64,000 nt of DNA, taken from Lingula anatina (taxonomy: Eukaryota > Brachiopoda > Lingulata > Lingulida > Lingulidae). Made by a program: the position numbers and the translations under genes. The notes beneath the pieces are model-generated. The model did no database searches and was not told where the DNA came from. It saw only the letters and a list, made by a program, of their open reading frames with translations. This document shows, piece by piece, positions 23,840 through 35,204 of the stretch (within the stretch, counting starts at the first letter, position 1; every line of letters starts with the position of its first letter). The stretch lies in NCBI RefSeq assembly GCF_001039355.2, contig NW_019773848.1:237635-301634 (forward strand), written 5' to 3'.

Positions 23840-24570
23840 TTTTATCCAGGTAATGTCGCTTTGGGTGGATCATATTTCCATACCTTCTCTCTCTCTCTCT
23901 CTCTCTCTCTCGTTAAATCCCCCGCATTACTCTAGAAGAAAGGCCTTGATTAGTGGGTACTAAAAAGTGTCTTACAAAGTATATTGTGGCAAACTAATTT
24001 AAATCAGATGTTTTAATACTGACGTGTATAAATATTATACACAAATTAGGCAAAGTTACTGACAATAAAGAGAAATTTCATATACAAAGAGGAGTATAAT
24101 AAGATAAATAAGTGTAACACAGAATGAACTTTTATGTTAAATAAGTGAAAATACGTGTGCAGGGTGAAATATTCACGACAGGGCCCTGAAGGTAGACTTT
24201 AACTTGAATAAAAGAAGTTAGCACAGTGATACACTGTTCTGTGTGATATCTGTCCTTACATGATTCCTGAAGGTAGGCGTACCCGTGTTTTTATCCAAAA
24301 TTTGTGAAGCATGGAACATTAATGTGCTCTAAATAACCTGTTTTTACTTTTAACAAATGACTATGTAAAAGAAACGGGGACCTTTATTCATTCGATCCAC
24401 ATAGTTTCGAATACCATAGCCGTTCCGGTCATCGAGTCAAAAAGGTAATCTACACGGTTTGTAACTCTAAAAAGGAAAAAAATCACAATTTAATTGCCTC
24501 AGGTAGAGCAACCCTCATTTAGCCGCAAATATTGAATAAATCATATTCAATTTCATGCCACGAAAAACTA
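23840..24570. repeat. Third copy of the peptide-cluster upstream block
   Basis: Shares with 17835-19912 the words GTAA-GTCGCTTTGGGTG, the CT tract with CGTTAAATCCCCCGCATT, CGTGTATAAATATTA, the GGGTGAAATATTC stretch, the ACACTGTTCTGTGTGA stretch and CATAGCCGTTCCGGTCA. It lacks the kilobase insertion found at 18089-19101. It ends near 24570 at sequence corresponding to about 20010, before any peptide gene. From 24570 to the gap at 25565 I see no gene. Confidence 0.75.
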
Positions 24571-25564
24571 GTTTCTTTGTTAAGTACCAGTCTCTGTAAG
24601 AATCAGAAAAATAACATAGGGGCATTGGAACATGACCCTCCCAGATTTTGTTTTCTTTTAATTTATTGTGAAGAACTATGCTAAAAACTAATAAATTGAG
24701 CCCGAAAAGTTGCATATTTAAAATAATTTATTTTTTAGAGCGTTTTATAGTTAAGCCTGAAATTTTTCTCCCATATGCTTTTCTATATAAAATGTTCAGG
24801 TAACCCCATATTCACTGACAAATTACTCGTATGGCCGACGTAGTTATGTAAGATGGCTATACAAGATGTTTACAGCATATATTCAGGTACCAAAAACTGA
24901 AATAAAATTTTTTTCAAAACACAAAATGGTTAAATTACATTAAAAACAATCAACGCTAAAACTACGCGAAAAAGACCATCTGCGCATGCGCAGTAGCGGT
25001 GACTGCTAAACTACGAACTCATTCAGATGTAAATAAATTGAATTAAGGTTATTTATCTCATGAAATAGATATTTTTTGGATAAATGGCACTTGTTTTCTG
25101 GTTCATTTATTGCTTGGATTGTTTTTATGCTGACTGGTGTGTAGTATTTGTTTCCGCACATCGTTTTTTTTTATATACAACATAACTAATTTTATCCAAG
25201 ATGGCGGGAGCTCTGATTGCCGTCAGGCGGTGGAAACGCGCTACTTATATGATTAAGACGAGCCTAGCCGTCAGTACCGGATATTGTTTTGTGACCTTGA
25301 GGAGCAATTAGGTTTGGTCTTTGCGGCACGCATGAACAGTAGTCGAACTACCACACCTGGGTCTTTTGTTTTTGACAACTGTTCACTCGTCATCGAGGCG
25401 CTTGTTCAAGACTACAGGCTGATATCTACTAGTACTACCAGTGGCTTCATTAGTAACGTTCCCACAATACTTAGTTTTCTGTCTGTGCGTACATACCCTG
25501 AAAAAAGCCAGCCTCGCTGACGAGAACAATGGACGTTTCTCACCCCTCTCTAGGATTACCCCTG

Positions 25565-26166
25565 NNNNNNNNNNNNNNNNNNNNNNNNNNNNNNNNNNNN
25601 NNNNNNNNNNNNNNNNNNNNNNNNNNNNNNNNNNNNNNNNNNNNNNNNNNNNNNNNNNNNNNNNNNNNNNNNNNNNNNNNNNNNNNNNNNNNNNNNNNNN
25701 NNNNNNNNNNNNNNNNNNNNNNNNNNNNNNNNNNNNNNNNNNNNNNNNNNNNNNNNNNNNNNNNNNNNNNNNNNNNNNNNNNNNNNNNNNNNNNNNNNNN
25801 NNNNNNNNNNNNNNNNNNNNNNNNNNNNNNNNNNNNNNNNNNNNNNNNNNNNNNNNNNNNNNNNNNNNNNNNNNNNNNNNNNNNNNNNNNNNNNNNNNNN
25901 NNNNNNNNNNNNNNNNNNNNNNNNNNNNNNNNNNNNNNNNNNNNNNNNNNNNNNNNNNNNNNNNNNNNNNNNNNNNNNNNNNNNNNNNNNNNNNNNNNNN
26001 NNNNNNNNNNNNNNNNNNNNNNNNNNNNNNNNNNNNNNNNNNNNNNNNNNNNNNNNNNNNNNNNNNNNNNNNNNNNNNNNNNNNNNNNNNNNNNNNNNNN
26101 NNNNNNNNNNNNNNNNNNNNNNNNNNNNNNNNNNNNNNNNNNNNNNNNNNNNNNNNNNNNNNNNNN
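25565..26166. other. Assembly gap (602 N)
   Basis: Run of N. The first exon of the peptide gene at 27067 is not found upstream and could lie in this gap. The right flank is a tandem repeat, which may explain why the gap was not closed. Confidence 1.
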
Positions 26167-26960
26167 CTTATGTAATGTATGTCAATAATAGGTGGCTTTG
26201 GCCAGTCTATGAAAAGTGTATTTGAAAATGGCAAATTTGGGCATTTTAGCAAAATTTTGAATTTTTGAAAATTCCCCATTTTCAAAGTTATTTTTTTAAT
26301 TTTTAAAGGCCAGCAAAAAATAATATTTTTTATGTTTTTCAATTAATCAAGATTTGGGATTTAGCAACATACAAATATAAAATATGTGTTTAACCATGTT
26401 TGTTATTTTTAATATACACAAATATGTAAAATGTGCAATTTGGTTGCCGCCATCTTGGATTAAGAATTTTAAAAATTGAATAATTTTTTGAAAAATGTGT
26501 TTGAAAAAAATTTTATTTTTGATTATAAAAGGACAGTACATGTACTTTCTTATGTAATGTATGGTGATAATAGATGGCTTTGGCCAGTCTATGAAAAATG
26601 TATTTGAAATTTGCAAATTTGGGCATTTTAGCAAAAATTGGAATTTTTGAAAATTCCCCATTTTCAAAGTTATTTTTCTAATTTTTAAAGGCCACCAAAA
26701 ACATTTATTTATATGTTTTTAGTTCAAATAGGATATGATATGTAACAATGTCTGAAAATGAAAAATGTTTATTTATCCACATTGATGGTTTTTTTAGCTC
26801 AAATATAGCTGAAATTGAAATTTTGCAATCTGGATTCCGCCATCTTGGGTGAAAAATTTTAAGTGCTGTTACCATGGTAACCGAGGGTGATTCAAACAAA
26901 CCAATATCCATTGTGTTGGTTTGGGGCTATAATGAACAAATACACCAATTTTCATCAAAA
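26167..26960. repeat. Tandem repeat with a 382-bp period
   Basis: CTTATGTAATGTATG starts at 26167 and again at 26549. Both units continue with GGCTTTGGCCAGTCTATGAA, GGGCATTTTAGCAAAA, CCCCATTTTCAAAGTTATTT and later a CCGCCATCTTGG word. About two units are visible, with roughly 10-15% divergence, and the left end is cut by the gap. No ORF survives. Could be satellite-like or the internal repeat of a transposon. Confidence 0.8.
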
Positions 26961-27066
26961 TCTGAGAGGGTCATGTGCCACCCTATTCTGAACCTTACAG
27001 AGACTTCCATTGACGTTTAGTTTGAAAATTCAATGTAACAATTATTTTCATTTTTTTTAAATGCAG

Positions 27067-27281
27067 CTTGGTGGAGGCGGAGGCGTAGAAGGAGAGGAGC
27101 AAGTTTATCAAAGAATTTGGACAGTGAAGACGACGCAGCAAACACGGTATGCTAAATATTGTTTCAAAAGAGATGAAATATTATTCAGTTAATGTGAGAA
27201 TCATTCACAGGTCGACCAGCACGTACCCAACGACATGTCAACATTCAGCCTGATGATGTTCTTGTGACAAGCGAAACGTAG

Positions 27282-27334
<53 letters not shown>

Positions 27335-27789
27335 CCATAGAAAGTCACTAAATAGAAAATCTTGGAACCAAGAAATATCTAATACGTAGGTCAAATATTG
27401 TTATCAAGCCCCAGTCTGTGACAAAGAGTTTTTTATTACAATCTTAAGAGTTTATACCAAAAATCACTTAAATGCACTTATACCAAAAATCACTTAAATG
27501 CACTTATTTTAAATGTTGGAATGAATTCACTATCCTTTGGTAAGTATGGGGAAATCGTCGTTTACCCCGGGAAAAACTGTTTTTAGCTAAAACGACCAGT
27601 TGTTGTCATTTTAAGAGAACTGCATATACAACGTGAATTTTTATTCATTCATTCATTATACTAACTTAAGTTATCACCATTATTATTTTGCAGAACCAGC
27701 TGTCTGAAAAAGAGCGAAATATGCTCATGGATCTGCTTAAAGATGAAATATTCATGAATGATGACGAGATAGATGACGAAGATGAATGA
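27067..27789 (+). CDS. Arginine-run peptide gene, copy 2 (exon 1 not found)
   Basis: Exon 2 is 27067-27146 and exon 3 is 27694-27789, both with good splice sites and the same phases as copy 1. Exon 2 encodes Ala-Trp-Trp followed by six Arg, GASLSKNL and the same acidic DSEDDAANT. Exon 3 differs from copy 1 at only two residues (Leu for Met in MDLL, Asp for Lys near the end). Upstream intron sequence matches copy 1 back to about 27000 (AGACTTCCATTGA) and then changes to unrelated repeat sequence. No signal-peptide exon is present between 24570 and 27067, so it is either in the gap or lost. The intact reading frames and splice sites argue against long decay. An (AT)n tract at 27285-27331 lies in the intron. 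Confidence 0.65.
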
Positions 27790-28643
27790 AGTGAAATGAC
27801 AGGATTTTTTTATTGAGATTCATATGTACATTTTTATAGCGCTTTTTAGAATTCAACTTTTTCGATATAAAGTTGGATTTACGTCTCTGTATCAGAAAAG
27901 GGATCAATTTCTGAGATACGATGGTTAATAATGTTTACAAATTGTCTAAGTTCGTTCCAATTTTTTTTACTGTGGGAGTGAAGTATATATGCCTACAAAT
28001 ATTTATTCATTTTTTTTGGACAATTATAGAAAGATAAAACAAGGTTAGGAACCTACAATATGTATACAAAATATTGGTGATGAGAAGATAAAAGTGTCAG
28101 AAATTGAGTGGAAAGCTTATCGGTAAAGGAAAGTACCTGGCAGACATTTTTATCGAAGACATTTAACTGACCTTCTTATTCATTTTTCAAACTGGGTGTT
28201 GTTAAAGACATAATATAAATTCAATAAACGTATATTGCTTCGTTGTGCACTGTTATGGTCTATGGCCCTTCCTCTTTGAAATTAGCCGACTTTCAATTCT
28301 TTAACAAATACTATAACAAATACTTATAATCTAGGATCCTAAATAGACGGCATAATCTTAGAACAACTCATGTTGTGTAATTTATAATCTTATAATGGAA
28401 CTGGGATTAAACTGTATAAATATCTCAGAGGTAGGAGTCGCAGAGGGGGAGGGGGGAGAGGACGAACGCAGCGGACTGGGAGAAAGATGATTCCATGCCA
28501 TGACAAACTTTCAATGTCCTTGCATTCTTTGCACTGCTGACCCTGAGTGCATGCTGACAAAACAAATGGTTTGACATTGTGCGTCTTTATACTGTTGGAT
28601 TCAATCTTGAGACCAAAATCTCAAAAATCAACATCTGTGAGTC

Positions 28644-28696
<53 letters not shown>

Positions 28697-29100
28697 ACAA
28701 ATATGCGGGATCAGTGCCAAAAGGCTTGTTTCGGCGATAATTGCACCTGAAAGCTAGCACTAAGAATGTCCACCCACGTCTTGCTCATGCGTATCATTAT
28801 TTCAATTTTTCGCTATACGATCCAGCAATAATGTTATTGAATGCTATTGTGTATTATACGAGACCGGTTTCGTATGTGATGATGTAATATGTGGTAGATG
28901 TAAAGTAAAATCATGACATGATAATATCTATGGTTCAATAGCATCTGTGCGAAAATAATAATAATAATAATAATAATATTACACAAAAAAGCTGAAACAG
29001 TGCCAAAAGGTCTCATCATCCTTCGAGTATTGGACTTGTTCATGTGTAGAATTATTTCAATTTTTCGCTATACGCTTCAGCAATATTGCTGTTGAATATG
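28644..29100. repeat. Two related units with (AAT)n tracts
   Basis: (AAT)n at 28644-28694 is followed by ACACAAATATGC and AGTGCCAAAAGG. A shorter (AAT)n ending about 28978 is followed by TTACACAAAAAAGC and AGTGCCAAAAGG. Each is then followed by ATTATTTCAATTTTTCGCTA about 70-110 bases on. This looks like a tandemly repeated mobile fragment. No gene seen from 27790 to 29085. Confidence 0.6.
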
Positions 29101-29231
29101 TTGGTAAGGGAAAGTACCCGAGGACATTATTCAATATATGTATGTCAAATAACTGTTGTTATAGGCCGTCAATGTTATTGTTTATCACTGATTACTAACC
29201 CTTCAATATATTTTCTTTTCCATTTTAAAAA

Positions 29232-29421
29232 GAATGAAATAACACACGTAGAAAACAAACCCATAGAATTTATTCGCAGGCGCAGGAAAGTAAGAATGAA
29301 GAAGGTTCTACCTGAAAACGAAAATAGTTTGTATTTGATTCGTATAGCCAGATATGATGAATTAAATGAAATAACAATAAGAGGGTTTCGATATGTTGCC
29401 GATGAAAATTTGTTTTTGTAA
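29232..29421 (+). other. Unassigned open frame, possible exon
   Basis: A frame open to a stop at 29421, preceded by a pyrimidine-rich tract and AAAAAG that could be an acceptor. Read in that frame from 29233 it starts NEITHVENK, includes a basic patch IRRRRKVRMKK and ends FRYVADENLFL. It lies in the peptide cluster but does not resemble exon 2 or 3 of its neighbours. I cannot assign a family. It may be a chance frame in AT-rich DNA. Confidence 0.2.
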
Positions 29422-29556
29422 AAGAGATGGAACACTTCGACTGTCGATTAGTCATTTAAGGAAAATCTTGGTTCTGATAAAAATATTTAGATTTTGACAT
29501 TTTCTCCCCTTTGTACCCTCTTTCATCACCTCTCTGTTACTGTTTCCTACACCCCC

Positions 29557-29561
<5 letters not shown>

Positions 29562-29610
<49 letters not shown>
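29562..29610. repeat. (CT)n microsatellite
   Basis: CT tract of about 49 bases. A second CT tract follows a C-homopolymer at about 30170-30218. Confidence 0.95.
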
Positions 29611-29613
<3 letters not shown>

Positions 29614-29823
29614 AGGCCAGGCTACTTAACCTGTTGTTAAGGCATTATTTTCATGAATACTTGTGGTGATATCATGTCATTCAAGTTTTTAGTGAATCGT
29701 CCAAAATGTATGGTTCGAAGATAAAACGGATTCAGAGTCTTAAAATCATTGTTACCATTGGCAAAACCCGATGTCATTCTTGGAATCGTCACTGGAACTT
29801 TTGACTAAAATGTTTTTCTTCAG

Positions 29824-29916
29824 AACCAGCTGTCTCACAAAGAACGCGAAATGATCATCTATCTGCTCAATGATGAAATAGAAATGAACGATGACGATGG
29901 TGAAGAAGATGGGTAA
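29824..29916 (+). pseudogene. Orphan terminal exon of the arginine-run peptide family
   Basis: An intact acceptor (TTTTTCTTCAG) precedes a frame beginning NQLSHKER and ending GEEDG with a TAA stop: 30 residues, closest to exon 3 of copy 5 at 38737. The upstream intron sequence (ACGGATTCAGAG, CCCGATGTCATTCTTGGAAT) and the downstream UTR (GTCATCACGTGTACT) also match the family. No exon 1 or 2 is found between 27790 and 29824, so it has no evident gene. The coding sequence itself is undamaged. Confidence 0.7.
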
Positions 29917-30182
29917 AGGCTCACGCAGAGTTTTCGACGCCCTGAAGTCATCACGTGTACTCGACAACCATGATTTTGTCCTGTAGATTGACTTTTCCAA
30001 CTCTTTAATTTCATTTATCACAGAAATGTAAAACCTTAACGATTATGCAAGATAACCTACAACGTTTTGCATTTTCCTTAGATTCGCAAACTTACTTCTT
30101 ACTTACTATGCGAATTTCAGATAAGAATATGTACACGTTCTGCAAAGGTTGAACATTGATAGCTGTTCCCCCCCCCCCCCTT

Positions 30183-30220
<38 letters not shown>

Positions 30221-30647
30221 GTGGAGGAATCTCAATTAATCCGCATTTTTGCAAGGATCGTGAGGGTTGAGTCGTACTTAGTTTCACATAATGAGGTATG
30301 CACTTGCACAATACAAAACTCTTCTTCCATGTATTTAGCATTAACATTGAATTGTGTATTTAATTTCATAAGACGCAATCATAAATTCCCTGCATTACGG
30401 TATATAGTGGGACTAATCATTTATGGGGACATAATTAAATAAGCGCTAACTACCTGATTACGATGGCACAATGATATAATTATTTTATGTCATAACACGG
30501 ACATTTAAGAAAATGCACTCTCATTTTCGTGTCGTGCATCATTCCTGATCAGCTGAGTGATCCTGAAAACATTGAAATATTTATCTCATGGTCTGCGAGC
30601 GTAATAGAGAAGCATTAAGTGTGACTGACTCCATTGTTTTTAACCAA

Positions 30648-30653
30648 TATAAA
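30648..30653 (+). promoter_or_regulatory. TATA box of peptide gene copy 4
   Basis: CCAATATAAA with TATAAA at 30648-30653, 94 bases before ATG 30742. The identical arrangement (CCAATATAAA, then a nearly identical leader containing CGGCAAGCTACGATATCCAG) precedes copy 5. The conserved leader suggests that both are transcribed from equivalent start sites. Confidence 0.7.
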
Positions 30654-30741
30654 TTGGTGTATTTGGGCAGGAACAAGTGTATTCCGATTCTACAACAGAC
30701 GCGGCAAGCTACGATATCCAGAGATACTCGTGATCTTCAAC

Positions 30742-33700
30742 ATGGCAAAGGTTAAGATGTTTGCGGCTTTGCTTGTGGTTATGATACTGGTGCAGATGTT
30801 TGCTGATTCTGACGGTATGTTACTTACAGTTGCTCGCTCTTTTCCTGGCACAGTGTTTTTATTTTTCTGATAATTTTACTCTTTCTCCCTCTCTCTCTCT
30901 CTTAAAACAAATGAAGAAAAATCAGCTTTCCTACAAATCAATTTGGGTTAAATGCATTTGTTTAATTTGTGCGAATTCTGAATATTCAAAATATTAAAAC
31001 CTTTATTAATTTATTCTTACTTCTAGCTTGGCGTAGACGTAGAAGGCGCAGGCGTAATGGAAAGAAAATTGAGGACGCTGTGGACGTTGACGCTGCAAAC
31101 ATTGACACGGTATGTTAATCTACTAGTATCAACGTATTCTAACACTACTTCCTCTTTATCAAATACATTTTTTTTCATTGTCAGTGCCATCTTCCAATGA
31201 CGGTGCTCAGTTTCATATGTTTTTATAAAACATTTATGAAAGTGATTGGCCAATCGGGTTAACCTGCGTTTTTGAGTCTTTTACTTCATTATCAGCTGTC
31301 TGACAAAGAGCGCCACATGATATGATCAATTTGATTACAGACGACCATGGTGCTTTTTTTTGCTGGCAATGAGTTAATTTTTACTTCTCTATCAGCGCAC
31401 AGTATCTACAGACTTGACATTTAATATGGAATATATTTTCCAAATCATATTTCATCAGTTTTTTCCTATTCTGCTGACTGATAAATGAAAACAAGGATTA
31501 AAATCGTGTTTTAATAACTTTGAATTATCTCTTTGATGTCATTTTGATATCAGTTAATTAATGTAATTCGCCAGAGAAGCAAACAAAAACACATTGCCTA
31601 TTCTATGTCATACGACAACCATTAAAAGAGATATTTTGGATCTCCATATTTTCCAAATTATTGTCTGTAAAAGAGTTACACGCTCCACAAAGGACCCTCA
31701 TGTCAGTGTCTAGTCACAGTAACGGTTGCTGTTACGCCTGACCTCTTCTGGCTGCTACAAGCGCTCTCAAGTGGCAAGGCTTTCCTTGGGATTGGTTTTT
31801 AGAGTTCAATCTGGAATAACATTTCAGGCATCGATCAAAAGCTGTCCAATTTGGTCCAGATTTGTTGCAGGACATGTAGGCCATTGATTTGGCGAGTAAT
31901 GGCCTACCCACATATTGTCTATGTGGTTTAAATATGGCGATTTTGATGACCAAGGTAGCTGCTTATTCCCTTGGTTCTCCAAGTAATCTGCTATTAAAAG
32001 TGCTCCGTGTGAACGGGCAATCTCACTGCGCAACCTAAAATTGTTCCTAAGGTGCCCCCTATCAAATGATAGTCAAGTGGTTCCCAGATTATTTCTTTAT
32101 TTGATCTGGTTCAGGTTTTCGTCGATGACTACCATTGGCGTTTTGGCACCAATGTGTTATCCACTCCAAATACTGACGCTGTTAATGACCTAAGTCACTT
32201 TAGACGCGGCACACGCTTCGTCGTTGGCCTCTTCTGGATGTCTGTAAACTCTGTTTTGACTAGTTGGGCATTACAGGTGAAATCTGACATCAATAAAGAA
32301 AGCCACGAGGTTTCAGTGTTCAACCCAGAAACGGTCAAGGTCCCCAGTTCATTAGAGAAACATACAACGATGTTTTGCTGTTTACAGCGGGTTCTTCGTA
32401 GGTCGTCTGGTATTCTAACCTGGTAAAACCAGTTTGGTGTTCGCTAAGGGCCTTGAAAAATGCGTTTTGGTGGCAGCATATCCCGAAAAACAGTGGGCCC
32501 TGTACTCTGGTGGTAAGATTTCAATACATTGGGTGTGGCATCTGTGTAGGTACATCAGTCTGGGCATTACTCTATAAAACTGTGGGGACCGTTTCGTTTG
32601 GCGCGATTATCTGCCTGGCAATGTCTGNGCGATTATCTGTCTGGCAATGTCTGTCTTTTTCACGCCATTCTGCACAGATTAACAAATTTGTAAAGCACTG
32701 CATAGCTCATTTTACCACCTGCAAAACCGACCACTTGCATGCAAAATTTCAAATTCATCTATGCAGTAGTTGTCGACATATGGGTACTTTTTTGACAGAA
32801 CCATGCTTTGCCAAAGACAAGCTTTGACCTGCACAAAGGAGCACTACCCAATTAAATCACTGCATATTACATAATGCAGCAGCGCAACAAACCTGGTATT
32901 CAGTTAATTGGAAGCGACACACCTGACTACTCACTTCTCCATTCACATATCTTACATGAGATCGGAGTTTTTTTAAAAAAGAACGCATTTTTTTACTTAG
33001 GCATACATTCGAAACTGAAATATTTCGTATTAAATGTCAAGTCTGTAAAAAGAACGCAACATGATCGATTTGAATAAAGAAGAAACATTTATGAATTATA
33101 TCAGTGACGGATATGTAGACGTTTAGTAAAGACACCTCACTACAGTGATAACTCAGCAACCACGATTCTCCTCGGTAGATTGAATTTATTGAAAATCAGA
33201 CAAATAATTGCAGAAGTATGCGATTTGTTTGAAAGACAAAGCTGTATGCCAGTAATATCTCGAAAGACTTTTGAGAATTGGGATGTGTTTCGTAATCAAT
33301 TTTGACTTAAATGTCGCTGAGCATCATCCGAGTTCACAGCAATAAATAGATCCTTTGTGAACAATCGTCTTATTCATCCTTTTAATCATATACACTGCAG
33401 ATGATGATGCACAATTAAGCTACAATTTTAAATGTGTAAATGTAGTCAAATTCAAATATCAAAAATTTTGAAGGGACATGTACCAGTAGGCCTACTAGAT
33501 ATTTCGTAATTTTCTAACTTGCAGTAAATCCTTCAAAGATTTTCTTTTGAAGATAAAGCATGGAGGTATCTTGCTATGATTCAGAGGTCTTAAAATCAGA
33601 GTAACTTTCGATAAAAATCGGGACCATTTTTGAAATCGCTGAAAGAATATTTAGCTACAATAATACTTATTGTTTTCGTTTTCAGAACCAGCTGTCCGAC

Positions 33701-33787
33701 CACGAGCGTGACATGATCATCGATCTGCTCAAGGACGACATGAACGATCCCGGTGACAAACCGGACGGATACCAAGAAGATGAATAA
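30742..33787 (+). CDS. Secreted arginine-run peptide precursor, copy 4 (complete)
   Basis: Exons 30742-30814, 31027-31109 and 33686-33787, phases agreeing; 85 residues. Exon 1 is a signal peptide (core MFAALLVVMILVQMF, ending near ADSDA). Exon 2 begins Trp followed by eight consecutive Arg, then NGKKIED and an acidic Asp/Val/Ala stretch. Exon 3 begins NQLSDHERDM and ends GYQEDE, an acidic tail. The 2.6 kb second intron has swallowed a degraded Tc1-like transposon and contains a degenerate extra exon 3 at 31296. Exon 3 has a near-identical second copy at 34966-35067, so the last splice may use either if both are real. Same cationic/acidic precursor design as copy 1; antimicrobial or other extracellular peptide activity is inferred only from architecture. 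Confidence 0.75.
31296..31325 (+). pseudogene. Degenerate exon 3, possible truncating alternative exon
   Basis: After an acceptor-like TTCATTATCAG the frame reads LSDKERHMI and then TGA. It matches the start of exon 3 of the family but has lost the first codons and stops after nine residues. Exon 2 of copy 4 ends in phase 0, so splicing here would stay in frame and give a precursor lacking nearly all of the acidic tail. Use in transcripts is unknown. Confidence 0.6.
31735..32033 (-). mobile_element. Degraded Tc1/mariner-like transposase fragment
   Basis: On the minus strand, two overlapping frames together resemble the C-terminal part of Tc1-type transposases: first ADYLENQGNKQLPW and SSKSPYLNHIDNMW (family pattern WPxxSPDLNPIExLW), then after a frameshift LRALVAARRGQA (family pattern ending in an AxRGG-like motif). 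The catalytic aspartate in SPDLNP is replaced by Tyr. Stops and the frameshift make it inactive. Sequence to about 32600 may belong to the same element but I could not assign it. Confidence 0.6.
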
Positions 33788-35204
33788 GGGCCATCAGACA
33801 CCCACGCAGGCAGTTTTCGACACCCGGAAGTCATCACGTGTACTCCAACACGATTTAATTCTTTAGATTGACTTTTCTAACTTAAAAAAGGTCTGTCAGA
33901 TAACTTCGACTGTCTGGCTTGTATNCCTGGCAATGTCTGCCTTTTTCGCGCCATTCTGCACAGATTAACAAATTTGTAAAGCACTGCATAGCTCATTTTA
34001 CCACCTGCAAAACCGACCACCTGCATGCAAAATTTCAAATTCATCTATGCAGTAGTTGTCGACATATGGGTACTTTTTTGACAGAACCATGCTTTGCCAA
34101 AGACAAGCTTTGACCTGCACAAAGGAGCACTACCCAATTAAATCACTGCATATTACATAATGCAGCAGCGCAACAAACCTGGTATTCAGTTAATTGGAAG
34201 CGACACACCTGACTACACACTTCTCCATTCACATATCTTACATGAGATTGGAGTTTTTTGAAAAAAGAACGCATTTTTTTACTTAGGCATACATTCGAAA
34301 CTGAAATATTTCGTATTAAATGTCAAGTCTGTAAAAAGAACGCAACATGATCGATTTGAATAAAGAAGAAATATTTATGAATTATATCAGTGACGGATAT
34401 GTAGACGTTTAGTAAAGACACCTCACTACAGTGATAACTCATCAACCACGATTCTCCTCGGTAGATTGAATTTATTGAAAATCAGACAAATAATTGCAGA
34501 AGTATGCGATTTGTTTGAAAGACAAAGCTGTATGCCAGTAATATCTCGAAAGACTTTTGAGAATTGGGATGTGTTTCGTGATCAATTTTGACTTAAATGA
34601 CGCATCATCAGAGTTCACAGCAATAAATAGGTCCTTTGTGAACAATCGTCTTATTCATCCTTTTAATCATATACACTGCAGATGGAAATGCACAATTAAG
34701 CTACAATTTTAAATGTGTAAATGTAGTCAAATTCAAATATCAAAATTTTTGAAGGGACATGTACCAGTAGGCCTACTAGATATTTCGTAATTTTCTAACT
34801 TGCAGTAAATCCTTCAAAGATTTTATTTTGAGGATAAAACATGGAGGTATCTTGCTATGATTCAGAGGTCTTAAAATCAGAGTAACTTTCGATAAAAATC
34901 GGGACCATTTTGAAATCACTGAAATAATTTTTAGCTACAATAATACTTATTGTTTTCGTTTTCAGAACCAGCTGTCCGACCACGAGCGTGACATGATCAT
35001 TGATCTGCTCAAGGACGACATGAACGATCCCGGTGACAAACCGGACGGATACCAAGAAGATGAATAAGGGCCATCAGACACCCACGCAGGCAGTTTTCGA
35101 CACCCGGAAGTCATCACGTGTACTCAAACACGATTTAATTCTTTAGATTGACTTTTCTAACTTAAAAAAGGTCTGTCAGATAACTTCGACTGTCTGGCTT
35201 GTAT
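32641..35204 (+). repeat. 1.28-kb near-identical tandem copy joined at a single N
   Basis: 32641-33924 and 33927-35204 match almost base for base, including exon 3 of copy 4 (33686-33787 and 34966-35067), with an N at 33925. A 25-base word is also repeated across the N at 32628 (32603-32627 and 32629-32653). Differences are a few substitutions and small indels. Contig-end overlap or two haplotypes is as likely as a true duplication. Confidence 0.9.
34966..35067 (+). pseudogene. Second copy of peptide gene 4 terminal exon
   Basis: Encodes the same 33 residues as 33686-33787, with one silent change seen (ATC to ATT), and has the same acceptor. It has no exon 1 or 2 of its own after the first copy. 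Either an alternative terminal exon or an assembly duplicate. Confidence 0.7.

Noticed and set aside
25383-26342. Long frames of 219-319 codons
   Set aside because: They consist almost entirely of N from the assembly gap.
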